Shown: piece by piece, positions 9,830 through 20,123 of the stretch
Layout: the number at the start of each line of letters is the position of its first letter
Numbering within the stretch: position 1 is the stretch's first letter
From: Chromera velia
Taxonomy: Eukaryota > Sar > Chromeraceae
DNA length: 23,341 nt
Reading direction: 5' to 3'
Assembly: GCA_018398765.1 (NCBI GenBank)
Contig: JAHBMJ010002015.1
Span: 1-23,341, forward strand
The notes under the pieces: model-generated
The model's input: only the letters and a program-made list of their open reading frames with translations
Told to the model about the DNA's origin: nothing
Database searches by the model: none
Program-made: the position numbers and the translations under genes

Positions 9830-10600
9830 CTACGTCTTATTGATGTTGACGATGGTCACCTTGGCTCCTTTTCTTTTGAGGAACTCTGCCACTAGATTGG
9901 GGTAGTCCATGTTCTTTTCTGGTTCCCAGTAGAGGTCGTTGTACCCCTTATACTTCAGGAGATACTCAACTCTTCCCCATTGAGTGCGTTGATCACAGAC
10001 TTGTTCGACGATGTACTCTTTCTGATCGTCGAAGTCCGTCTCCTTGTCCTGCTCACAATTGTTTTGAGCCTTCTTCTGCGCAGGTCCATCACATCTCGTC
10101 CATCTCTTGCACCCTCTGACGACCTTTTTCTTTTCATCTTTGTCTCCATCGATTTCTTTCCATCGTCATCGACCTCATGGTCTTGTATCTCTTCGATCGA
10201 GTCGGTCTCATCCACGGCTTCACCATGTTGCTCCTCTATTTGGTCATTCTCTTTAGAGTTGCAGGAGAGGAATGGCTTGCAGCGTCTCCTCAAGACGGTG
10301 ATGGTATTTTGCCCTCCTGGTTTTCGGACAGAAAGAGCGCCTAACAGTTTGACATTCATCATAATGAACGGGCCGTTGTACTGTGCGCCTAATCTCTTGC
10401 TAAATCTTTCTCTCTTGGATCCCTGTTGTACCCAGACGTAGTCTCCTTTAGAAAACACTCGGATTTTCTTTGGGTCATTCTTAAATTTTCTCCGCATCCT
10501 GTTTTCTGCAGCTTTTTGATAAAGGAGACGGCGTTCTTTTCCTTCTTCTCTCATCCTCCATTTTTTGACCGCCTCTTCTGAAGCTTTGCACAGCTCTCAG
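9830..10600 (-). pseudogene. Chromovirus pol 3' fragment: integrase C-terminus plus chromodomain
   Basis: The minus frame from about 10600 to 9955 carries the Ty3/gypsy integrase C-terminal (GPF/Y) region: FSKGDYVWVQQGSK then YNGPFIM. An acidic and then basic linker follows. The frame then shifts near 10070. In the new frame it continues through a chromodomain ([26 protein letters not shown]) to a TAG at 9830-9832. In chromoviruses this domain targets integration to modified chromatin. The upstream integrase core, RT and gag are absent (a TGA lies at about 10600) and no LTR is recognisable beside it, so this is a truncated relic. Its sequence differs from the complete element at 11095-17282, so it is a different family. 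Confidence 0.8.
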
Positions 10601-11089
10601 TCGTGCCAGACATTTTCCCATCCAGACCAATCGCTCAGCTTTCATGTATTTGAATGTCTTCCACTTACTCCGTGTGTGTCAGTCTTTCAAAGCGGTCCAT
10701 ACTGTCCTGACACAAGTGTTCCTTTTTTGCTCATCCTTTCTCATTTGTGGCACTCCGTACTGGTCTCCCTCTGAACATCTGGATCTACCTACAGACCTGT
10801 CCTTCTTTTTCACAGTTTCTCATTGACACATGCAGAACGATAGTGTGAATTCTTTGTAAATAAAATTATGTTGTCTCTATGCTCTGTTCTTCGGAATCCT
10901 CTCCGACCCCTGCCGACCGCCTCCTGTCCGGTCTGACCAGCGCCTAGCTGTGAAGCCTTCCTTCCTGCACTGTTTCCCTTACAGAAGAAGCAATTCTTTG
11001 TACTTGATTAGTGGTGCTAAACATTGCTGTTGAGCATATCCATTAGTGTTGTGCCTGTGTATTTCTTTGCAGGTAATATTCATAAACTT
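10601..11089. other. Intergenic, no gene seen
   Basis: T-rich sequence with short Ser/Leu/Phe-rich frames and no motif. It contains an AATAAA-like word near 10859 and forms the 5' flank of the complete LTR retrotransposon. Confidence 0.4.
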
Positions 11090-11094
11090 CCACA
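11090..11094. repeat. 5-bp target site duplication CCACA (left)
   Basis: CCACA precedes the TGTGAGG start of the 5' LTR and recurs at 17283-17287 just after the 3' LTR. A 5-bp duplication is normal for Ty3/gypsy integration and shows one insertion event. Confidence 0.9.
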
Positions 11095-11413
11095 TGTGAG
11101 GGGCGTGCCTGGGGCTGAGACGTCGGGCTGTATATGTGGCGGCGCGAGAGGTGCTGCCGGGGCGTGAGCGCGCATAGTATAGGTACCGGGACCGGCTCGG
11201 AGACGACTTGCTGCCGGGCCACGAGCGCGCGCGATCAAATCGATTTTAGTGAAGGCTGCTATGGGACGAGGCCAAATAAATGCAGTTAATGGTTCGAGCA
11301 GCCTGGTGCATGAAGTGATCAACAGACTGTTTGACTGGCTAGATTGAACACTGACACTTCTAGGTCAGACGTACCTTCAGACCACCTTATAGCATTATAC
11401 TGTTCATCTTACA
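11095..11413 (+). repeat. 5' LTR (319 bp)
   Basis: It starts TGTGAGGGGCG and ends CTTACA, the normal TG...CA form, and aligns without gaps to 16964-17282. It contains an AATAAA at 11275-11280, a plausible polyadenylation signal, and TATA-like words near 11131 and 11176. Confidence 0.95.
11275..11280 (+). promoter_or_regulatory. Putative LTR polyadenylation signal AATAAA
   Basis: AATAAA occurs in the LTR and again in the same place in the 3' copy (17144-17149), where it would act on the retroelement transcript. Assignment is by motif only. Confidence 0.4.
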
Positions 11414-11415
11414 GT

Positions 11416-11428
11416 TGGTAGCAGAGCC
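11416..11428 (+). other. Primer-binding site, initiator tRNA-Met type
   Basis: TGGTAGCAGAGCC lies two bases after the 5' LTR. TGGTAGCAGAG complements the 3' end of eukaryotic initiator tRNA-Met, the usual minus-strand primer for many Ty3/gypsy elements. Confidence 0.8.
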
Positions 11429-11520
11429 TCTTTCTAGCCTCAGATAAGGGTGGAGAGAAAAGTTTCCAAGTGTCGCTTCAGACTGAGAATTGCTCTTCCT
11501 TCCTTCGGCTCGATACGCTG

Positions 11521-13575
11521 ATGGAAGGTGCGCAGAATGTTGGGGCTCCGGGCATTCCAGAAGTGTTTGGGGCCCTTGAAACATTGTCCAATTCGATGCG
11601 CATCGTTCAGGAAACGCAGGCCTTGCAGGGTCAACAATTGACTTTGCAGGGACAGGCTTTGGAGGCACAAGGACAGGCTATTCAAGCTGTCCAATCAGGC
11701 CTTTCTCTATCGTCCCAGGTTTCCCCTCCGATCCTTCAGAGCTCGCCTGCTAGTACGAGCACTGACATTGGTCCCGGTCACTGCGCGAGCAAGGTTGTGG
11801 AGCTTCCCGCCAAGCTGGTGTTCTCTGGCAAGAGGGAGGAGCTTCAGAGATGGCTGAAGGACGTAGAAGACTTCTTTGAGCTGAACAAGGTAAGGGAATC
11901 AAAGAAAATGAAGATGGCGAAAGGCCGGCTACCGGCTTATTTGAAGGAATGGTATGAGAAGTATGAGGAGGAGCATGGAATGTTTTCGAACTGGGAGTTG
12001 CTGAAGACTGAACTCACGGAGAGACTGAAGGTGACCATAGAGAGGAGTATCGCTTGGGCAAAGCTTCAGGCACTTCGCTGCACTGAATCCTTAGGGGTGG
12101 AGAAGTACAACGAGGCCTTCTCTCAGTTGGTGGGCCAGCTTCCCCACCTGTGGGAGGAAGACGTTGTCGAGGACTACATCAAAGGACTGCCGAACTCCAT
12201 CGCCCTCAACGTTGTAAAAGCGAAGACACACACACTGTTAGAGACACAGAAGGAGGCAGCTGAGATCGAAGCCTTCCTCTCCTCCCGAGTGAAAGGTGGC
12301 GGACACCGAGATTTCCGTCTGCGCGTCCCCGAGAGTGGAGGGGTGAGCGGTCAACGTAACCAGCCGCTTGTCCCTAAGGAAGGGCCCGTCCCCATGGATT
12401 TGTGTGGGGTCCGTTCGCTCCCACCACCACTCACGCCGGACGAGAGAACCCGTTACATCCGGGAAGGACGGTGCTTCCGTTGCTGCCTGTCTGGTCATAG
12501 TTCTAACAGATGCCCAGGGCCACAGGGCTAGGCAAATTATGGCAACTCCCATGCAGACTCGTGGAGATGGGGGCAAGGAAGAGAAAGGCAGTGGGCACGC
12601 GGTGGTAATCCCTAGTAGGGTTCCTCCTTCCAGGCGCAGTGGAGGGGGGGACACAGAGACTCGGGCCCTTGGGGCAGAGGGCGTGGTGGTCATGGAAAGC
12701 GTGGAGGTGGCCGTGACGGTGGACGATCTGGAGTCTGGACGATCTACGGGGGCTATGAAGAGGGAGAAGTGCCCCCGACACGTGGTCAGTGTGGTCAATG
12801 CACAGAAATATATGGGGATCCCCAAGAGTTTGACATTCCCATCGAACACATAAACACGTGTGATACAGAGTCGAATTCCGCTCTCGATTTATTCTCTGAC
12901 TTGGACTTTCGTCCAGGGTTGTTTGTATACTCTGGCCAAGTGGCGGGTGTGCCTGTCAGAGTTTTGGTTGACTCCGGAGCGGATGATATTTATCTAGATC
13001 GCAGATTTGCCCGTGCCCACCGCATCCATATGTGCAGATTGAGACGACCAACTCCGGTACATGGGGCGCTGAAAGCTTCGAAGAAGGCGATCAAAACGCG
13101 AACGGTTCGGGAGTGTGCACCCTCTGTACCGGTCAGCATCCAAGGGTACCAAGAGACAGTAGGTGCCATGCTGGCCGACCTGGAGGAATATGATTTAATT
13201 TTGGGAACAAAGTAGGGGCGTGAGTATGAGCCAGAGTTACAGTGGTCGTCTCAAAGTCTGCGTTTTTGGTTCAAGGGGAAATTGATTTACTGGGTGCCTG
13301 ATGCAGAGCTTGAAGAAGAAGAGAAATTTTCAGATTGTCCCCCTCTTCTCTCTTCTATGCAGGCACGCTGAGCAATCCGGAAGGGGGCGGTCTGCCACAT
13401 TCTGCGGTTGCAGACAAAATCCTCTCCCGGTGAGTTTGGTGCATGTCGGGTTCAAGGGCTTCATGAAATACATGAGGGGGAAAAGAATGTGGAGATGAAG
13501 GAAAAAGGAAAGGGGGGTAGTGAGACAGTGAATGACTTTCTTTCTTCGCTCCCGGCTGACCATTCTGTTCTTCTG
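11521..13575 (+). pseudogene. gag-PR: Chromovirus gag and aspartic protease (broken by stops)
   Basis: The ATG at 11521 is the first Met in frame. The N-terminus has a Gln-rich repeat (LQGQQLTLQGQALEAQGQAI) likely to form a coiled coil. A retrotransposon Gag capsid domain follows (residues ~100-255: FSGKREELQRWLKDVEDFF to VVEDYIKGLP). The CCHC zinc knuckle at 12472-12513 is CFRCCLSGHSSNRC. The same frame continues past the TAG at 12529 through a Gly/Arg-rich linker with TAG TAG at 12613-12618, and reaches the protease. Its catalytic motif is VDSGADD (Asp codon 12970) and its second conserved block is DLILG. A TAG at 13213 falls where the family usually has Trp and a TGA lies at 13369. The gag-protease frame is lost by a frameshift near 13565-13577 before RT. 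Gag packages the RNA; the protease would cleave the polyprotein. Confidence 0.88.
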
Positions 13576-13577
13576 AT

Positions 13578-16500
13578 TTGAGTGAGGTGTGTGAGTTTCT
13601 TCAAAAACCGTCCATGCCTGTCGACGTGAAAAGAATTGTGGTGGAGAATGTAACTCTCTTTCCTGATTCTCTTTCAGGATTACCTCCGTCTCGGGGCAAG
13701 AGGCTGGATTTCAAGATCGATTTGGAACCCGGCCACCCACCCCCAGCTCGCCCACCTTACCGTCTTTCTCTTGGTGAGTTGGATGAGCTGAGAAAGCAGA
13801 TGGATATATATTTGAAACAGGGATTCATTTGCCCATCATGCTCTCCGTATGCAGCTCCAGTGTTGTTTGTACAGAAGAAAGACGGAAGCATGAGGATGTG
13901 TTGTGATTACACAGGACTGAACAGAATTATAATCAAAGACAAACACCCACTTCCTCACCCACAAGACCTCATTGATCGGCTGCATGGGGCAAAATTCTTT
14001 ACTGCGCTTAATCTCAGACAGTACTACCATCAAATGAGAGTAAGGGAGGGAGACATTCAGAAAACAGCATTCACGACACGGTATGGAAATTTCGAGTGGT
14101 TGGTTATCTCTTTTAGGTTGACAAACGCTCCACCGGCAACAATGAGACTCATTTAGTATGTATTGCGTGAGTGTTTGGATCGATACGTGTCGGTTTTCAT
14201 TGACGATATTTTGATTTATTCGCGGAAAAGAGAAGAGCATGTAAGGCATGTGTCTCGGGTTTTGTTTTTGTTGAGATAAGCGAAATTGTTCGCGAAGCTT
14301 TCGAAATGTCATTTTTTTCAAAGAGAGGTTGTTTTTCTTGGATTGAAGATTTCAGAAAAGGGAGTGAGGCCAGAGAAAAGTAAAATAGAGGAAATTGAGA
14401 ACTGGCCTGTACCAAAGAGCACGAATGAATTACATTCTTTTCTCGGCTTAGTGTCGTGGGTGAGAAGATTTATTTTTAAGTTCAGTAAGAAGGCTGCTCC
14501 GATGTATCGCTTGCTGAAAAAGAAGGTGAAGTTTGAATGGAAAAAAGAGCAGCAAGCAAGCTTTGAGACAGTGAAGGAAGCCGTGAAGAAAGTGACGGAA
14601 TTGTTTGTTCCCGAACCCACCCGCCCCTTTAAGGTCTTTGCAGATGCCTGCGAAAAGACCTCAACGCTCACGGCGGTGTTGATGCAGAAGGACCCACAGG
14701 TCGGAATTTTACGTCCGTATGCCTTTGCGTCAAGAACGATGAGCCCCGCAGAGAAGAACTATCATATCAAAGACAAAGAATTTTTGGTATGTGTGTTTGC
14801 TGTAAAGATTTGGCGTCCGTATGTCTCTTGTACTACTCAAGTGTAGAGCGATTATGAATCTTTGAAAACGATCACGTCGACTGCTGATCGGATGCAAATG
14901 TCTCCGTGCATGCGTCGTTGGGTGATGTTGTTTGATCAGATTGGAATCGTTCCTCGCTATGTGTCGGGATCGAAAAATCGGGTGGCGGATGTATTGAGTA
15001 GAAAGCCAGAAAGAAAGACAGAGGCAAACAGAGAGACAGAGGAGAAGAGAGAGACAGAGGCAAATAGAGAAACAGAGAAAAAGAGAGAGACAGAGGCAAA
15101 CAGAGAGACAGAGGAGAATAAAAAAACAGAGAAGAAAAGAAAGACGGAGGAGGAAAGAGAAAACGTTGAGGAAAAGAGTGAAGAAGAAGAAGAAAAAGAC
15201 AGAGAGAAAAGAATTCTGGCGGGAATAGAAATGAGAGTGGACGTGGATGAAGAGTTCCTGAGAGAGATAAAGAGAGGATACAAGAAGGAAACATTCTTTC
15301 AAGAACTGTGTGAGGTGCTTAGGCATCCAGAAGAGCCGGTGCCTCGACACTTGAGAATAAAAATTCAATCATTCACTTTCATGGATGGCCTCCTGTATTT
15401 TAAAAATCGTCTGGCCATCCCTACTGATATATTGCAGAGACAGATCATCTCAGAGCACCACGACACTATGATGGGCGGACACCTAGGGCCAGAAAAGACT
15501 TTCTTGAAGGTGAACAGCAAGTTTTACTGGCCTAATATGTACCGCTCAGTGAAGAAATATGTGGCTTGCTGTGATGTATGTTAGAGAGCAAAGCATTCAA
15601 CACAGAAAAAACCAGGTTTGCTGAATCCGCTGCCCATCCCTGAATTTGCATATGAGAGTCTTTCTCTCGACTTCCTGTTTGGTCTGCCGAGGACATTGTA
15701 TTGGGGAAAGATTGTGGATGGAATTCTGTCTGCGGTTGACCGTCTGTCAAAAGATGTATTTTTCATTCCAGTGTGGGAGGAGATCACAGGAGAAGAAACT
15801 GCGTCTGTTGTGTTTGAAATGTTTCGGTCGCTCGTCTCTGATCGTAATCCTTGCTTTATTTCTGCCTTCTGGCGAGAGTTACAAAAGCTGTGGAATTCAA
15901 AAATGAAAATGAGTTCCTCTCGACACCCACAGACAGATGAACAGACAGAGAGAGACAATAGGACGATCAGGGAGATGTTGCGATGTTTCGTGATGGACCA
16001 TCAGGAAGATTGGGCCGAGGCTTTGCCTGCATGTAATTTTGCCTACAGAGACAGTGTTCATCCTGTGACTGGTCTCTCACCTTATAGATTCACGCATGGG
16101 TTTGACCCAATTCGTCTGCCTGCAGTGCCGGTCAGGGGAAGCTCACTGTCGCCTTCTGCAGCGGACTTCGTCGCAAGGCACAAGGCAGAGATCGCCCAGG
16201 CGAAGGAATTGTTGGAGCAGACCAGAGAGACAGCAGCCCACTATTTTGATCGACACCGCAGGGAATTGGAAGTTGGTCCTGGAGATTGGGTTTTGGTGCA
16301 TAGAGAGTTCTTTGAACAAGAAAAGAGACCGGAAGGACAAAAAAGAAAGTTGGAGCCAATTTGGTTTGGTCTCTTCGAGGTAGAGAGAATGGTGACAAGA
16401 GGGGCGTATGAGCTTATCTTCCCGGCAGGTGTGCGCACATTCATCCTGTAGTGAATGTAAGCTATTTGAAGAAGTATGTTAGAAAGCCGGGAGATCCTCC

Positions 16501-16708
16501 ACCTGCAGTCAGACTTCCTAGATTTGAAGGACCGGAATATGAAGTGGAGGAGGTATTGGAATAGAAAAAAATCGGTGGAAAGTCGCATTATTTGGTGAGA
16601 TGGAAGGGATTCAGAAAGGAAGATGCCTCATGGGAACCGGCAAAAAATCTTTCACGTGCAAAAGAAGCAATTGCCGACTTCAAGAGAAGAAGAATGCAAA
16701 GGAAGTGA
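13578..16708 (+). pseudogene. pol: Chromovirus pol: RT, RNase H, integrase, chromodomain (broken)
   Basis: One frame (13578-16451) carries pol with stops at 14154, 14277, 14844 and 15582. RT: KKDGSMRMCCDYTGLNR, FTALNLRQYYHQ (the normal catalytic Asp is Asn at 14010-14012) and the intact [10 protein letters not shown] (14196 on). RNase H: FADACEKTSTLTAVLMQ to SRTMSPAEKNYHIKDKEFL. A charged 12-residue repeat precedes integrase. Integrase: HHCC finger (EHHDTMMGGH, CCDVC) and a catalytic DD35E triad at Asp 15669, Asp 15840 and Glu 15948, the last two 36 codons apart. The TAG at 15582 replaces the conserved Gln after the finger. GPF region: FGLFEVERM. A two-base frameshift near 16440 moves to the frame HPVVNVSYLKKYV, then a chromodomain (EYEVEEVLE, TAG at 16562, HYLVRWKGF, ASWEPAKNL) ending with TGA at 16706. 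It would copy and integrate the element; it is inactive here. Confidence 0.93.
15011..15165 (+). repeat. 36-bp coding repeat between RNase H and integrase
   Basis: A purine-rich array of about three and a half 36-bp units encodes repeats of RETEANRETEEK, followed by more Glu/Lys-rich sequence to about 15220. It stays in frame and is free of stops, so it was probably translated as a charged helical spacer. Such an insert is not a standard part of Ty3/gypsy pol. Confidence 0.75.
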
Positions 16709-16963
16709 GGCCTGGGAGTGGATAGGCATGTGTGAGGGATGAGTTAGAGAAGGAGTTAGTAGAAAAGTTAGTGAGCTTCAAGGTGAGAGACAAATTAAGT
16801 AGGCGTGGACAAGCTGGACAAAGGAGGTGGTGCTGGGCAGGTGACTGGTTGAATCTTGTCGGTCGTGGCATACCGACGTCCATGGATATTTCTCAACTGA
16901 TTGATGCAGGCCTGAGTACTCAGCCAAGGAACTGAGCGTGGATGTCAGTTTGGCGGACGGGTA

Positions 16964-17282
16964 TGTGAGGGGCGTGTCTGGGGCTGAGACGTCGGGCTGT
17001 ATATGTGGCGGCGTGAGAGGTGCTGCCGGGGCGTGAGCGCGCATAGTATAGGTACTGGGACCAGCTCGGAGACGGCTTGCCGCCGGGCCACGAGCGCGCG
17101 CGATCAAATCGATTTTAGTGAAGGCTGCTATGGGACGAGGCCAAATAAATGCAGTTAATGGTTCGAGCAGCCTGGTGCATGAAATGATCAACAGACTGTT
17201 TGACTGGCTAGATTGAACACTGACGCTTCTAGGTCAGACGTACCTTCAGACTACCTTATAACATTATACTGTTCATCTTATA
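16964..17282 (+). repeat. 3' LTR (319 bp)
   Basis: Full-length match to the 5' LTR with 11 substitutions, all transitions. Its last bases are TATA instead of TACA, so the canonical CA terminus is lost by a C-to-T change. The purine-rich GGCGGACGGG just before it may be the polypurine tract. Confidence 0.95.
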
Positions 17283-17287
17283 CCACA
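17283..17287. repeat. 5-bp target site duplication CCACA (right)
   Basis: Identical to 11090-11094 and directly follows the end of the 3' LTR. Confidence 0.9.
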
Positions 17288-17975
17288 TGCGGCGGTGACC
17301 GTAATTTTTCCTACGATGCACCTTAGCTAATCAACCAATCTTTTGAGCACATTTGAGCAGATTTGCACAGAAGTGGCGATTTTAAATGCTCTAAAAAACT
17401 CCGTCGACCCTCTTTCATTGACCTCCCTTATACGTTTCTGTCAAGCTCCTAGCAGGACAAAGAAGCTGGATGCTAAGTAAATCATCATACAAAGCGAGAG
17501 AGCAAGCCGCGCTTCCTTAACTGACCTGCAGGTGTCCCCAAGTCTCCGTCCACCAACACTTGCAAACATGGAGGGACAGGCGTTCACGCTTTGTGCAGTC
17601 AAGGAAGCACTTCTGTCCAGCTTATTCTGTATGCATAAGGTTCCAAGGATAAAACCAAGCTCCTAAGAAGCAGCGGGTCCAGACAGGCTGACCTGGGGGT
17701 TGACTCCAGGGCTCCCAAGACTGTGACCTGCAAGGAAAGAGTAAGGAAAGCGATGAGGGCAGCAGTACTTTAATACCTAGATAAGGCCGGCAGCCCTTCC
17801 CCGCTTGAACAGGAGGAGAAGCAGCAAGCAGAAAGACGTTGGAAACAAGACTAAGACGGCTGGTGTCCACTGGACCCACCTCCAAGCTCCACTTCGTGCC
17901 GACCCGAGGTGAGCGAGCAACACCCATCTCCTCCAGAGCCCCAAAAGTGCACTCCAAAAAAAAAAGTCAAAACCG

Positions 17976-18033
17976 AGAAAACGCTCTGTCAAACATCTTC
18001 TAAGACCGTCAGAAAACATCTGACAGAGCGCTT
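17976..18033. repeat. Inverted repeat, possible stem-loop
   Basis: AAAACGCTCTGTCA and TGACAGAGCGCTTTT face each other about 30 bases apart, with a perfect core of at least 10 bp. It is followed by a T run. No transposon or RNA family is recognised. Confidence 0.55.
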
Positions 18034-18286
18034 TTTGTGGCAACATTTATGTGGGAAAAGTTCGTTTGCTCAGAGGTTCAAGACTCCACAGTTTTGAACC
18101 TGTGGACCTTCAAGATGGATAAGAGACTTCAGACCCGATTATTGGCCGACAGAGGCAAAGTTGGCTGTGTGCGTCGAAGGAGCAGGGTGCCGCCACCCCC
18201 TTTGGCCCCGTGGCGGCGCCTCCCGGACCCACGATGAGCCCATGTCTGGACCTGGCAGCGGGGGGGTTTGACTGCCTTTGCCCAAA

Positions 18287-18310
18287 GTTCAGAAGTGCGG
18301 ACTTCTGAAC
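18287..18310. repeat. Perfect 10-bp hairpin
   Basis: GTTCAGAAGT and ACTTCTGAAC flank a GCGG loop. It sits about 80 bp from the broken end of the minus-strand retroelement. Confidence 0.7.
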
Positions 18311-18404
18311 CTCGAGGGGGGGGGGGTGTCCGACCTAACTCGAGGTCCGTAACCCAAAACAGTCAGGAAACGTGTTCTATGATAGACAATTTTCCTAGCA
18401 ATTT

Positions 18405-19544
18405 TCCGTTGGAAGAATTGACATTTCCCAAATGAGAGCTTTGCTCCAATTTTTTTGAGTCGTTCAAATACTACCTGTAAATCTTTGAACATCTGCAGGG
18501 CACTTTTAGAGGAGACGAGAAGGTCGTCTATATAGCAGAAGACGCAGTTGCCAAGCAGTCATGCAAGGGAAGTATCCATTGCCTGCTGGAGGAAAGCAGG
18601 TGCACTCTGCAGCCCGAAAGGGACCCTGAGGAATTTCCAGCTGCCCGTCATGGTTGCAAAGGTCAGTTTTTCTGTATCACTCTCCTTCACTTTGAGCTGA
18701 TTGAAAGCGGCAGCCAAGTCTAGAACTGAATGCCATATGCGGTTGTGTAGTTGAGAAACCACATCATCTACTCTCGGCATCGGGTAGACTTTTCTCTTCA
18801 GCACGTTGTTCAGCATCTAGTAGTCAATGCAGAGCCTCAGGTTTCCATTTTTCTTCTTTACGCAGACGACTGGTGCGCTCTAAGCGCTCAAGCTCTCTTG
18901 GATGACTCCTTTTTGCAGCCATTCGTTGATCTGCTCTTAGACCTCTTTGCAGAGGGCATGTGGAACCGGGCGTGGGCGAACGTATACAGGTTCGTCTGTC
19001 ATCGCCTCCACTGATACTTCGAATCTTTTGATAGTCCCTGGGCTTCGGTTGGTAGGAAAGAGACATAAATATTTGTTCAAAAGCTTTTCGAGCCTCTTTT
19101 TTCTTCCCTCCCAATAGACTGAGCTTTTTTTACAACTTTTTTTATCTGTTTTCTTACTTCAGCTTCTTCTTTAGGCGTCAAAAGATCCTCGTCTCTGATT
19201 ACGTTCGTTTTATCTTCGTTAGTGAGTTGTACAGAAGCAACTGTTGCGTCTGCTTGTCCTTAGGAAGCTTTAGGTGGTTGAAAAAGAGTATACAGGGACG
19301 CAGATGCTCGTTCGTCTCCTCTTTTAGAGACGCATATACATGCAGACGCGAGGGTAAGGTTAGCGGAAAGAGGGAAGGCCCTTTTTGTCACGTTCATAAT
19401 AGGGATCTTTATATGGTGATTCTCCACCATCGAGGCTGCATCTGCTGGCATGATTCCTGCAGGTAGATATCTTGTTACTCTTAGTTCGACCAGGATGAGG
19501 GTTCTATTCGGGATTGTTGAGTCTTCAGGTAAGCTTAGAGTCAC
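18405..19544 (-). pseudogene. pol: Pol spacer and reverse transcriptase (broken) of the minus-strand element
   Basis: A spacer (19544-19260; MTLSLPEDSTIPNRTLILVE), typical of the stretch between protease and RT, precedes the RT. RT blocks: VYVRPRPVPHAL, WLQKGVIQES, APVVCVKKKNGNLRLCIDY, SVLDLAAAFNQLKV (first catalytic Asp present), LRVPFGLQSAPAFLQQAM, YIDDLLVSS (catalytic Asp pair) and the thumb-side LKKIGAKLSFGKCQFFQ. In-frame stops lie at 18939 (TAA), 18882 (TAG), 18819 (TAG) and 18561 (TGA). After about 18405 the similarity ends in unrelated G-rich sequence, marking a deletion or break point. Confidence 0.88.
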
Positions 19545-19697
19545 ATGAAAGATGGATTGCGGGGGAAAAACTTCTTTTCCTTGAAAGAAGAGGGGATAGG
19601 AGGTCTATTTCTGGTTCTAGTTTAGTACTTTCATGGGCAAGAGAGGTACTTCCACCTTTCTTTCCTTTCCGTTGCTTCGCATGCATAATCGATTAGG

Positions 19698-20123
19698 CTA
19701 AAATTTGAGAGAGGATGTGTACTTTATCAAAAAGTCGCGACCTAAAAGACAATTCTGGCTGATAGAAGGAGAGATAATAAATTTTTGTTTCTTTGTATGT
19801 CTATTTATAAAGACAGACAGAATGACTGCTCCTTCATTCTTAATCTTGCTCCCCCCTTCTTCTTTGATAGACAGAGGGATGCTAAAGACAGTGAGTGATG
19901 GAATTTCCTTCTTAATCCGTTTGAACACCCTTGAATGCAGAAGACTAATCTCAGCCCCGCTGTCGACAAGGGAGACAACAGGCATAGAGAAAGAGTGGCC
20001 GATCGGAACCGCCATCTCCAGTCCCCGTGTCACTGAGGAAAGGTTGATATAGGCTACGCAGGCCTGGGATTCTGAAGGTGAGAGGGCATACGGCAGGCTT
20101 TGTGTTTTCGTCTCCTGGGGCAC
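19698..20123 (-). pseudogene. PR: Aspartic protease of the minus-strand retroelement
   Basis: The frame contains SLVDSGAEISLLHSRVF, the D-S-G-A active-site motif of retropepsins, and later NCLLGRDFL, the second conserved block. The domain itself carries no internal stop. It would cut the Gag-Pol polyprotein. Upstream frames between it and the zinc knuckle (20124-20445) are broken. A stop at 19698 separates it from the following pol spacer. Confidence 0.82.

Larger units (their letters stand above)
11095..17282 (+). mobile_element. Complete, inactivated Ty3/gypsy chromovirus LTR retrotransposon
   Basis: The element has every structural part in order: 5' LTR, primer-binding site, gag, protease, reverse transcriptase, RNase H, integrase with chromodomain, purine-rich patch and 3' LTR, bounded by CCACA duplications. 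Domain order protease-RT-RNase H-integrase places it in Ty3/gypsy and the terminal chromodomain in the chromoviruses. The total of 6188 bp is within the usual range. Ten in-frame stop codons and two frameshifts interrupt the coding region, so it cannot encode an active polyprotein. LTR divergence is about 3.4% (11 of 319). Confidence 0.95.
17288..18390. other. Spacer between two retroelements; no gene seen
   Basis: The minus frames at 17622-18046 lack motifs, and the sequence between 17640 and 17950 is GC-mixed with no support for coding. Two hairpins lie here (17976-18030 and 18287-18310) and a run of G near 18316. The left part is the original 3' flank of the complete element's target site. 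Confidence 0.45.

Noticed and set aside
9980..10441. A 153-codon plus-strand frame
   Set aside because: It is the antisense shadow of the minus-strand integrase tail.
12238..12849. Minus-strand frame of 203 codons over gag
   Set aside because: Shadow of gag and its Gly/Arg linker, which match known family motifs on the plus strand.
14730..15368. Ser/Leu/Phe-rich minus-strand frames resembling membrane proteins
   Set aside because: Antisense of the Glu/Lys-rich 12-residue repeat in pol.
11521..16708. Frequent in-frame TAG as a reassigned codon (UAG = Gln)
   Set aside because: One TAG sits at a conserved Gln (15582) but others fall where Trp is expected (13213, 14844), and the hAT-like gene uses none. 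LTR transitions and the Asp-to-Asn change favour mutation.
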